Assembly (NCBI GenBank): GCA_016859345.1
Contig: CM029118.1
Location: 30,639,001 to 30,703,000 of the forward strand
Direction of reading: 5' to 3'
Source of the DNA: Istiophorus platypterus
Taxonomy: Eukaryota; Chordata; Actinopteri; Istiophoriformes; Istiophoridae
DNA length: 64,000 nucleotides
Position 1 is the first letter of the stretch; every line of letters begins with the position of its first letter. Under the pieces are notes generated by a model that ran no database searches, was not told the DNA's origin, and saw only the letters and a list, made by a program, of their open reading frames with translations. Of the stretch, positions 1 through 64,000 are shown piece by piece. The position numbers and the translations under genes are program-made.

Positions 1-922
1 ATTCGGGGCCAGAATGAATCTCTCCCTGAATTGAAGCTCAAAACTCACTTATATAGGTTTGCCAATGTTTATGAAAACTTATCCTAACATCTGGTTTCGT
101 CAATTATATGACCCCTCTCATAAAGCCAAAGGGTCGTAAATTCCTTCACTTATCAGACACTGGAATCTCTTTAACATAAAAATTCCAGAACTAGGGGAAA
201 GATAACCTATGTCACTTATCAGATACTACACTGGACAACATACAGCTACATTTTCAGCCAATTCTCATCTCACTGTATCAGAGGCAGACCACACACTGCT
301 TTCACTACCATGGTTATTTCTTCTCATATTTTATTTTATAGCTGGATAGATAGATTACATAAAGCTGCTCATTTACCTCTAATACCACAGTTATTCACTG
401 GTGAATAAAAGTTTATTTTAAGTATTTATGATAAAGAGATATCCATAGCTACATACTCTCCCATTGGAGTGGCTTATCACCATTGCACTTGGCATTTACA
501 CCTTTTGAATAACTAAAAAAAAGAAGGGCATGATGCACCCTTAAACTTTATGGAACAATGCAAAAAGTGTACTTGCTTATGCTATAAATGTAAGTGAACT
601 GAGTTAGGTGTCTTAAAATGGTAATTCTGTGTGTGCGAAATGTACAGCAGTTCAAGATGAAGCACTTAAATGGATTAAAGTGTCAGCTGATGTGTGATCT
701 CTAAAATAAGTTACAAAGTCAGTTTAAGTGCACATACTAAAATGAGTTAAAATGTTAGCTGATGAGTAAAACATGGAAAAATTGTAAACACTGTAGACAC
801 TATCTCGCACTGCTCTCAAAACCTGCATTTCCCAGCCTCTTACTCTCTATTATGCTCTTCACTTCCTCCATTCAGATGGAATTTTATTTTCAATATAGTT
901 TATCACAACTCTACAGCCTGCT

Positions 923-977
<55 letters not shown>

Positions 978-1430
978 ATATGCTGTTGAGAGGTTTGGTC
1001 AAGACAATATCCAGTTGGTGGATTAACTTGTTATTCCTTCTAAGGACTTCCAGAGTAAAACCCATAGATGTATTGTAAGAATTGGATGCTTGATAATAAG
1101 ATAGCTTCCTTTCACTTGAATGAAAATTGTGTATAGGCTAAGGAATGTTTTATCTTGCAGAGTTGTGTGGCTCACTGCACAAATGCCCTGGGATTTTGGA
1201 TTTTTTTTTCTTTATTGTAGTACTGCAAGTGGCCACTAAAAAATTGGCAGCAAACTTGCTTCTGCAGAATGTAATTGAAAAAGATTGTCAGACTCTCTAC
1301 TAGTACTTCCTCCTCCTAGCTTGTTTTGCCTCTTTGTTTCCCTCTACCGGAACTGGAGTGTGTATCTGTTGCTGCGTCCTTGAGCCACAATGCTTACTCT
1401 TCCTGGTTCTTGTTCCCAGTCCCACTAAAA
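1..1430. other. intron sequence, left edge, with a CA microsatellite
   Basis: No exon-like or element-like coding is recognised before the gypsy fragment. The only structured part is a 52-base AC repeat listed separately. The sequence is AT-rich intron DNA of adamtsl3, assuming the gene continues to the left. Confidence 0.5.
924..975. repeat. (AC)26 microsatellite
   Basis: Uninterrupted AC dinucleotide repeat of 52 bases. The Thr-His and Cys-Val ORFs that cross it are artefacts of the repeat. Confidence 0.99.
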
Positions 1431-2755
1431 CTCTCTCTTTTTTGGGTTTTTTGTTGATGAGAGGTTGTGTTGAGATGGACCCAGCTAAGGTTAAAACAGT
1501 AGCAGACCGGCCTGCCCCCACTACTCGATGAGCTTCAACAGTTTATATGGTTTGCAAACTTTTACTGCTGGTTCTTTCGTGGCTTTAGCATACTGGCAGC
1601 CCCCCAACCTGTCTATCCTCTACCTAAGTTCCCTTTAGATGGACATCTGCATCTGAGATGGCTTTTCTGTATGTCAACGTTTGGTTAACATCCGCTTCTT
1701 TTTCCGTTAGTTCTCTCAGATCCAAACCTCAAAATTGTGGTTGAAATATATGCTGCTGAGACAGGAGTAGGAGCTGTTATCTCCCAATGTTCTCAGAGGG
1801 AAAATAAACTTCACCCTTGTGCCTACTTTTCATATCATTTATCTCCCACAGAGTAAAACTATGATACTGGGGTCATGAACTTTGTGAACTGGCAGTCAGA
1901 ATAGCATTAGAAGAGGGGAGGCATTGCCTAGAGCGGACAGATGTCCCTTTGTTCCTTGTAACTGAACGTAAGAATTTGGAACACATCCACACAGCTAAGA
2001 GGCTCAATTCATGCTAGATCTGCTGGGCTATATTCTTTTATCAATGTTACTTTACTCTGTCTTATTGCCCAAGTTCAAAGAATGGAAAACCTGGTGCACT
2101 CTCTCAGCAGTTTTCCCCATCTGAGTTTCCATCTGAGCCTGACATGAGCTTTCCCAGAAGATGTGTGGTTGCTGCCACCTACTGGGACATTGAGGTCATG
2201 GTTCAGCATGCCCGCAGAAGCAACCTTATCAAGGTAATGGGTCTCAGAACTTTTTGTTTTTACCTGCCATTGTTCATTCTTAGGTCCTCCAATAGGTGCA
2301 TGCCTTTAACTCACCTACCATCTCGGAGAACTCTTGCTCTCCTGAAACAAACTTTCTGGTGGTCAACCATGAGGAGGGATGTCCAGAAGTTTGGGGCCAT
2401 TTGCACAACCTGTCCCTAGAATAAATTCTCCAACAAGCTTGCTCCAGCCTCTGTTCATTCCCCAGCAACCAAAGGTGTGAACACCTTTGTCCGGATTTTG
2501 TTACTGGCCTCCCTGCTTCTAAAGATAACACAATCATTCTCAACACTGTAGATGGATTGTTCAAGTCGGCCGATTTCTTCACCTACCGTAGCTTCCCTCT
2601 GCTCTGGAGACTCTAGATAATGTTTTTAGATTGCATGGTTTCCCAGTCAGCATTGTCTCTGACTGGGGCCGACAGTTTACCTCAAAGTACTGAAGGGCTT
2701 TCTTCAAATTGCTCGGCACATCTGTCTGTTTAACATCTGGATTCCATTCTCAGGC
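1430..2755 (+). mobile_element. Ty3/gypsy pol fragment, decayed
   Basis: On the plus strand the pieces run in pol order: the end of reverse transcriptase (SFLGF then VEMDPAKVKTVADRPAPTTR near 1,460-1,530), RNase H (about 1,740-1,980, with VGAVISQCS), the integrase zinc-binding region (2,290-2,420, RRTLALLKQTFWW) and the integrase core start (2,490-2,750, DFVTGLPASKDNTIIL). Frame changes and stops interrupt it repeatedly, and no gag or LTR is seen, so it is a 5'- and 3'-truncated fossil. It lies in the intron downstream of adamtsl3 exon 18, antisense to the gene. Confidence 0.88.
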
Positions 2756-3300
2756 TAATAGCCAGGCATCCTAATCAGATGCCCCAACCATCTCAAGTGG
2801 CTCCTTTTCAAACAAACATACATGAGTTCCCCATGAATGTCAGAGTTCCTTACCCTATCTCTAAGGTTGAGCACAACCGAACGTAACAGAAACTCTTGTC
2901 AGCCACTGGTATCCACAATCTCATTCTTTCGGTCATTATCCAAAGCGCATGAACATAGGTGAGGGTTGGATTGTAGATCCACTGGTAAACTGAAAGCTTT
3001 GCCATCACAATGGTCCCATACAATACCTGACGTCTCATTCCATTCTACCCTTACACATGAACAAGATCCGGAGATACTTAGACTCCCTGCCCCTCACTCA
3101 GGGCATCCATCTCAACCCAAAGGGAGGAGTCCATTGTTTTCCAGCAGAGACCCATGGCCTCAGATTTTGAGGTGCTGATACTCATCCCAACTGCTTCAAC
3201 CTGTGCTGCAAACTGCCCCAGTGCATGCAAAAAGTAATATTCAGATGAAGCCAACAGAACTCCATCATTTGCAAATAGCCAAATTGTAATTCAGAGGCCC
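2755..3300 (-). mobile_element. LINE reverse transcriptase 3' fragment, decayed
   Basis: The minus strand holds a degenerate C-terminal reverse-transcriptase region: LSVYQWIYNPTLTYVHALWI then MTERMRLWIPVADKSF around 3,000-2,870, and after this a WFGHL-like segment near 2,790 (plus-strand text GCATCCTAATCAGATGCCCC). These are typical of fish non-LTR elements of the L2/Rex class; I cannot fix the family. It abuts the end of the gypsy fragment at about 2,755, so one probably inserted into or next to the other. Confidence 0.75.
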
Positions 3301-3507
3301 TCAAACTGGTCATTCTTCTTTCCCCAGCTCCACCTTAAACTCCTGTCTATGAATGCTAGATCATTTTCGTGGACATGCAGAAACCATCTTTCTAAGATTG
3401 AAGTGACCATGTCCAGGTTTTCTGTGACTGATATGAATTGCGTGTTTCTCCATGAAGTCCTGCTATCTCTCCAGCAGCATACTAAATGATACCGTGTTAT
3501 GACCTAC

Positions 3508-57564
<54,057 letters not shown>

Positions 57565-57569
57565 CTGTA

Positions 57570-59640
57570 CATACATCCAAAATATACACGCAGAAAGAGA
57601 TATGGGACTAATCAACTCATCTGTTGGTGAGGGACAAAAAGATGAGAGCCTCATTTACACATTCAGCATCTGGATTAAGTGATGCACTGATAAAGTCAAG
57701 CCTCACAGCCCTCAGAGGTCTTTCACTGATTAACTGATCAGTCAATTGACAGAAAATAGTTATCTCAATAATCAAATAATCATTTTATTATCAAACTAAA
57801 ATATAAAATACTAGTGGATCCTAGTTGTCTGGTAGTAGAGTTAGTGAAATTGTTTTTGAAATATTGTGGTGGAGAACAATTACATAATCTGTGACCATTT
57901 TACTGATACGTTCAATATCAACATATTTGAAACTTACATATTTTATGAATCAACAACTTATCCTCATTATATTAAAATGTATACTGGATACTATTACATT
58001 TTTTACAAAATGTATTCGCAACATGATTTACAGAAAACAGGGTGTTATAATCACACAGGTTGTCAACAAGTTGGCTGTGATCCCTCATTCCACAGGAAAA
58101 TGGAACTATGGCAAGTACAATAGGTCAATTTTGTCTAACCTGTTGGCTTATATACAAAATGTATGATTGTCCAATTGCTCATGTTCCTTTCTCCACTGGG
58201 CCTATTTTTAATGATGCTGCCCTGTTCACAATTTGTCTTCTTTACTTTGCACAAGAATTTATCTTATTATAGAATGTTTTCATTCCTTTTTTCTCACCAA
58301 TTATTTGAAAAGTGACCTTATAATGTTAATAAAAATTCAGATTTCAAAGATACGAGATACAAGTAAAAAAAAAGAATCCAGAAAAAAAAGTGATAATGAA
58401 ACCACCAAAACTAAAACAAGGTCACTCTCAATTGTTTGCATATCAAACATCAAAGTGTCATATAATTAACTGGCCATGTCTTGGATCTTCATCATTTTTC
58501 ATTTTTAAGTTAAGGTGAATCCCTACAAGCTATAAATTAAAGTTAATAATGGAACAATTATTACTTGCTAAATCATGTCTTATCATTACCATAACATGAA
58601 CATTTTAATACCATGAAGTGCAGAATGTCAAAGCAAAGCAGCATGAAGTGAAATGTACAACATTTTTGATCAAATACAATGGGATAAACCCTATATAACA
58701 ATATATAACAGTAGAGAGACCTAAGCTTTTGGCACTTCAAAAAGGCCTAGACTTTTGGCTAAACAATTTCACACAATTTCAGCAAAATCAGATAGGACTT
58801 GATCGCAGTGCCTGGAAGAAGTGCGTTCCTTTCTTTGCTGACAATGATATCTTCCTTGAGAATATCCTTTCTGATGGTATGGAGATGGATGGGATTCTAT
58901 GAATTCTTTTTGGACTGTGGACAGCTTTGGGTAACTTTTCTTGTTCTGCCACCATTCCAGAAGTCCTGTATTGCTTCTTGTGTAATCCTTTCAATAAACC
59001 TTCATCTCACTGTGTGCTTCATGAGACTGATTCTTCTCTTCATTACTGGACAGAAACACTGCCATCATCTCATCTTTCTCTTTGTTTTTTGAAGGGCCTG
59101 TGGGCTTGCAATCCTCCACCAAGTCACTGTCAGCACTTTATTACTGGAAATGTCTGTCAGCTGGACTCTCAGCTAGATTAGCCACAGTTGAATAAGGCCT
59201 TTCCCATTGGTCATCGTGAAAAACAAAAGCTTCTTTAAAGCTGGGTCAAGGATGGAAGGTTTGATATAAATGCTTCTCTCCATTAGTTGCGCTTTGAGCT
59301 CCCATTGTCAGTCAGTCTCCTTAGACAGTAGTATTGAGGGCCTTGTATGACCTTACTATTGTCATCATGAGCTAAGTATCGTTTCTTAATGTTCATTAAC
59401 ATCATAACGTTGGCAGAGAGCGATGCATAGATCTTGTGATAAAAGCACTGTCAGGCTTATCATTGGCTTGAGAACATTGCCTATGCCCTCTAATGTTCCC
59501 CATTGGGATGTTTTGAGCTCAAGATGTTAGTCTGACCATTTGCTGACACTTAACACTTCTGCAACTGCTTCTATGGGCTCTGTGCTTTTTTGAAGTGAGA
59601 AACAATGCTCCTTGCTGTATCAACAATGCGACACATAGGA
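57570..59640. other. adamtsl3 intron upstream of exon 1 of the window
   Basis: No upstream adamtsl3 exon found. The part at 58,780-59,230 has long open stretches on both strands (97 codons plus, 68 codons minus, the latter with QDFWNGG-like text) and a higher GC content than its surroundings; I cannot assign it to a family. The rest is AT-rich. Confidence 0.4.
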
Positions 59641-59649
59641 TCTTGCTTT

Positions 59650-62290
59650 ACTGCCCTAAAATGCACAGCTGTTGAGCATGCCTGATGTTTCTGGTGTTTC
59701 GGGTCTTAACATAAGACATCCTCAACTGGGCAACCCAGCCAGGGGTGATGAGGCCCCGACTTGTGTCAAGGTAGCATACTCTGCCACGTGTCACCCCTCT
59801 CTAGCCAGAGCTAACAGGACAACTGCTCTGCAGCTTCAGTGATGTTTTTGATGGCTCCTTTTCTTTGCAACCCTCAGATTTCCAGGGGGCCTAGGTCCCA
59901 ATTTCGAGAATGGCCTGCAAAGCCTCTACATCCCACCTCAACAGGCTCGCAGAGGGCCTTCCACCCCTACTCCAAACAGTCAGCAACCAAGTCCACTCCA
60001 CATATTTGGCTCTCTTTCTCTCTTGAGTCTCCTACAACCAGTCTTACCATGGAATGGTTAAATTAAACAAGACCACCTGTCTAGGACATCAGAACCCTGT
60101 CAGGTCTGAATGTGGTAGATGCAATGATGTCCGGGAATCTCAGTTGTTTCCCCAGGTCAATGAGGGGCTGCCAGTCTCTTGCTGATGCAAGTAGACCACC
60201 CTGAGATTTTAGTTAGGGCCGTGGCTTCTTTTCTGCTCTGACAAAGGTAATGGTAACCTTCACTGATTTTTGTTGTTTGCTATGGCCTATGCCAGCACAT
60301 ATGGTATCAGCTAATGCTTGAAGAACTTGATCATGACACCACCAGCACCTCCCCTCTCCCAAGCTCCTTGGACATCTGCTGAGAATGTGCTCAAGCATTC
60401 CTTCTGCTGGCGGAGCTGGCTGGCAGGTAAGTCTACCATGCCCCAGCTGTGCAGGTTGGTGGGCCTTGGGAGAACATCATTCACAGACTGTAACAAGAAT
60501 TTGAAGTGGGATGCTTCTGCATTCCAGAGCTCCACTCATGTGACCTTGCAACCTGCTTCATGCTCCCACTTGTTGTCCAGGCTCCATGCTTGCTTTGCCC
60601 ATCCTGCAGTAACGAGTTTCATCCCCCTCAGCTCACAGCTCCTGTTTTATGCACATGTGGCTTTCCTTACCATGAGCTTTACTTAAGCAAAGTTTCGTGC
60701 TGCATCCTAGCCATGCCCAACTGGTCAGAATGCTGTGCTGCGGGCTTGCCTCGAACAGCTTAACCGCCACATGTGCACACCACTTCGTCCCTGTTCTGAC
60801 TTCAATACCTACTGAAGAGACCTTTGAGTCAGCAGTTTTAGTAGAGCAGGACTTCCCTGGCTCAGGTGACCTTGAACTCCTCTACCAGACTGCTGAAAGG
60901 AAGCTGCAGCTTGGTAAAGTGGTAGGTCTAGCCATCTGTGCAAGAACTGGCTGATATTCCCAGCCCTATAGCACAGACTAGAGGAGTAGGGACAGGATTC
61001 CACATTGGTAGAGCTAGGCCTTGAATTTACCAGGGAGCAGTGAGCCAGGTGTTGAGGTCGTCACAGGCTGCTAACCATGCTGCTACATGGGAACTGAGAT
61101 TGTGCAGCCAATGATGATGCCCTTCTCCAAATGATGCCATGAGAAATTCGCTGTCCCTAAAGACACTATCAGACTAAAGTTTTTGTAATAGTTTAGAATG
61201 AGGCTTCTCAGGGACATGGTAAATGGACAGGGCTCTCTCCACCAGCTTGTGCCAGATCGAGACATACGCATTGGCAGGGTCCAGCCATAGCACCACTTAG
61301 TCACCCCTGCTTCCTTGTGCCCTTGTGATCAGCTGAGTTACCACACCAGGGTGATCTATGCAGCCTGAGACACCTGGAACTCCTCCCTTCTGCATTGAAG
61401 TTTCAATATAAGAGTTCTTCAGGAGGAAACCCATGAGGCAATTTGCAACTATCTTGATGAAGATCTTGCACTCCACACTGAGGAATGAGATGGTTCTGAA
61501 TTGCTCAATGTTACTAGCCTTATCCAGGAATCCAAGCACCCTCTTCATATCTCCCCTGCTGTGGTACTCTCCCCCTTCTCCAGACCAGCCAAGGATCTTC
61601 TACGTTTCTGTCCAAGCAGCTTCTTTGCAAATCAAATTGGCTTCATGATGAAGGTGCTGTACATGTGTTCTTTCTCCCAGCCCCTCCTTCTATGCCACTG
61701 AGCACCCGAAAGGATGGTTAGCTTCCCCCTCACTGCCTCTCAAAGATCAGCAAGGGCTATCTTCTCATCCATGCAAGCTTTCTTGAACTGGCTCAGTGAC
61801 CTCAGCTCTTGCCTAAACTGATCTCGATCTTGCGTCTGTTTGGATTTGTCGATGGAATATTCCCAATGGTGTGTTGCCCCTTGATGCCAAACCTCAAAGC
61901 AGGAAAGCTGACTATGAAGGTACTCTTTGTCTAGAGCCTCTGGTCCACATCGCCTTTGGCTGCTGCATCCAGTGTTGCTGCTACATCATCATATAACTGG
62001 AGCCATTTCACTTCTTGGTTAGTGGCTAGTCACAATTCCTGACGATGTTCTGAGGAATTGCCTGGGGTTGATGCTTGAAGGGCTTTGAGCTACGGGGCAC
62101 TGTAGGCTGACTACGGGCCTAGCTCATCCTCCATCTCACCAGCTACCATGTCATAGACTGGCAGCGTGTGTTTTACCACTTGCTCATTCCTCAAACAGCC
62201 CATCTTGGTCTGGTGGACCTTTAGAGCCTTCGGGTTCTTGCAAACCTTTCCACATTCCACCTGATTGAAGCCCCCCCCGGCACCGCTAGG
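59650..62290 (-). mobile_element. large non-LTR retrotransposon, decayed
   Basis: The minus strand shows reverse-transcriptase blocks: RTISFLSVECKIFIKIVANC (about 61,490), DPANAYVSIWHKLVERA (about 61,280-61,230), LEKGIIIGCTISV (about 61,130-61,090), then QLPFSSLVEEFK (about 60,910), an ELWNAEASHFKFLLQSVNDV block at 60,535-60,470 and LEHILSRCPRSLGEGRCWWC at about 60,395-60,340. The order, RT followed by a long C-terminal region ending in a Cys/His-rich motif, is that of a LINE I have seen in fish and other animals but cannot name. Stops and frameshifts occur throughout. Same strand as adamtsl3, upstream of exon 1. Confidence 0.8.
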
Positions 62291-62299
62291 GATATATCA

Positions 62300-64000
62300 T
62301 TGAAGGGCTCTTCATAGCATAATTGTGGGTGTTTCCTCATGAATCATGCAGTTTCGGGTGCTAACCCTCACCACTCTGATTGCCATCTTTCCAAGCTGTC
62401 CACTGTCTCTCCAGTTGTCATCACACTCTACTAACCATACTAACTATTTTTACATTTAAAATACCACAGATCCTAATGTATATAGTGGTGACCTATTCAA
62501 GCTGTTGCTCTTCATGTTACCCTAATCCCTTAGCGTGCTCTATGTTAAAATTCAACTTGAAAAACTAATAAAAAGACATGACCAACAAAATAAAGGAAGC
62601 ATATATAATTAGTTTCATCTCAGTATCTCCTTTCAGGTCACAATAATGTACATATTCTTGAACAAAACAAATGTGTGACAACTGAAGTGTGATTGCAGTA
62701 ATACTGTGCTTCCAAAATCCCCATGAAATGCAATTGATATAAACGTGGCAGCACCTTTAAATTAGACTTCCTGGGTTACGAAAACAAAGGCATAGTTTTA
62801 AACAGTGCATAATAAACCAATTAGAAGAAAGGTTTTTGAATTGATTCACAGGAACCTATGAATATTTCTCTTTTACTATACTATTACAATACAAAATATA
62901 ATGCCATGTCAATGATACTATAGCCAGATGGTCATAGTACCATACTCACACACAGTGGTGAAGTCAGGTTTTGGTAAGCAATGCCCGATATGATATTCTT
63001 ACTGGAAAAACTCACAGCATTGATCATTTGGTCATCTGAAGAGAAGCCAATGTAGATTAAGCAGTTAGTGTAAGTCCATTACTTCGCTCACATGGCCTTG
63101 GACTGCATGATATATCCAACAAAGTTTTTTTGTGGAGCTATATTTAAGCTCTCATTGTTCTGCTCAGCCAATGTTCTGCTCAGGTTCTGCTTGGGGAGTG
63201 TATTATCATCACTCCCCACTCCCTGCTGATCAAGGTGCTTCCTTGTGGGGAGACACTAAATCAGAGCTTAGAGGCAACATATTAAAACTGTACATATTCT
63301 ACAGTTCCATAATAATGAATCTAATGATTTGGCTGTCTTATCTTATCCTGATATGTATCCTCCTGTAGTTGTGGATTGACTGTTCACTAAAAAGTAAAGG
63401 CAGTAGTTGATGTAATGTTGCAAAAAGTCTAAGCGGGCAGTCACAATGGAAGGGAGATTCTAAATCGACCAAGACAGTTGGCATGGATTTTGTTTAAAGA
63501 TGTCCATGATCTTTCCTTAATTTTAACCGGGCAGTTTTAGCTGCCTAAACTTAAAGAGACCTTAACCATTAAAGTGGCAGATTGAAAAACACTATGATAC
63601 GTTATTAATTTAGGTATAAGGACTTGCCACCTGTTGGCACTCAACATAAGGGATAATATGCACATAAAATCAGATAAGAATGTTCATAGTAAACTATTAC
63701 AAAAAAACAGTGATTACACTCAGTGATAACCTTTTATCTTACAATGTCAATGGACTTAAATTATAAAAGCATACCCTGAAAATGTAGCTATTGCTGAACT
63801 CCAGCTGTTTAACTACTCGCATTGCTGCAGTGGTGTGCACGTCTATTCCAGTATTCCATAACATCACTGTTGGGTGTGGTAACAGGTGCAATAAAGCATG
63901 CTTCTGACCACACCATCATGCTTGGTTTAGTTTCAGATGAAAAGGGTTTGAAACTTCCAACCAGAAGGAAAGCAGATGAAACTCCAGTCTTCTGCCTTCT
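62300..64000. other. right-edge intron sequence, nothing recognised
   Basis: AT-rich with no adamtsl3 exon, RNA gene or repeat that I can support. A CTCACACACAG segment near 62,950 resembles a minus-strand donor (GTGTGTGAG), but no conserved coding precedes it. Confidence 0.45.

Noticed and set aside
859..1065. Thr-His and Cys-Val ORFs over the CA repeat
   Set aside because: Produced by the dinucleotide repeat; no coding context. The same applies to the ORFs over the TG repeat at 16.5 kb and the AT/GT repeat at 56.8-57.1 kb.
1334..1531. Plus-strand ORF as a small host protein
   Set aside because: Its second half is the end of a gypsy reverse transcriptase; the first half is low-information sequence.
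62940..63000. An upstream adamtsl3 exon ending at a GTGTGTGAG donor
   Set aside because: The preceding codons do not match the cysteine-rich module and no acceptor in phase was found.

Overview
The window looks like nuclear DNA of a ray-finned fish, probably a percomorph teleost. It is AT-rich, has large introns bounded by GT/AG, many dinucleotide and trinucleotide microsatellites, and several repeat families I recognise from fish genomes (Tc1/mariner, Ty3/gypsy, R4/Dong-like LINEs, a tRNA-like short repeat present three times). I see no prokaryotic gene organisation, no CRISPR array and no rRNA. The species assignment is inference. The one host gene I can support is an ADAMTS-like gene on the minus strand, best called adamtsl3. 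Eighteen coding exons can be read from 57,564 (5' side) down to 3,508 (3' side). All 18 have AG acceptors and GT donors, and the reading phase closes across all 17 joins, giving 3,298 coding bases without a stop. In protein order they encode the end of the cysteine-rich module, the spacer, eight thrombospondin type 1 repeats (TSRs), a first Ig domain with a long linker, a second Ig domain split over two exons, and the first half of a third Ig domain. The signal peptide and first TSR lie beyond the right edge; the rest of the third Ig domain, the C-terminal TSRs and the PLAC domain lie beyond the left edge. The product would be a secreted extracellular-matrix glycoprotein without a protease domain. 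The introns hold decayed mobile elements. On the plus strand: a gypsy pol fragment (1.4-2.8 kb), the 5' end of a LINE (about 15.0-16.1 kb), a Tc1-like transposon (31.8-32.9 kb), an endogenous-retrovirus pol remnant (51.7-53.1 kb), and directly after it a second gypsy remnant running gag to integrase (53.15-55.26 kb). On the minus strand, the same sense as the host gene: LINE fragments at 2.75-3.3 and 11.1-11.5 kb, a near full-length but broken gypsy element with two diverged LTR-like ends (19.84-24.06 kb), an R4/Dong-like LINE (55.3-56.8 kb) and a large reverse-transcriptase LINE (59.65-62.3 kb). None looks able to move. I did not find an undescribed multi-gene system. The observations most worth checking concern adamtsl3 RNA: a 102-nt intron that is open and in frame, so that retention would insert 34 residues into a TSR, and a splice acceptor whose pyrimidine tract is itself a trinucleotide microsatellite. 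Several perfect or nearly perfect hairpins of unknown origin also occur, including an 18-bp perfect stem inside the decayed gypsy element.
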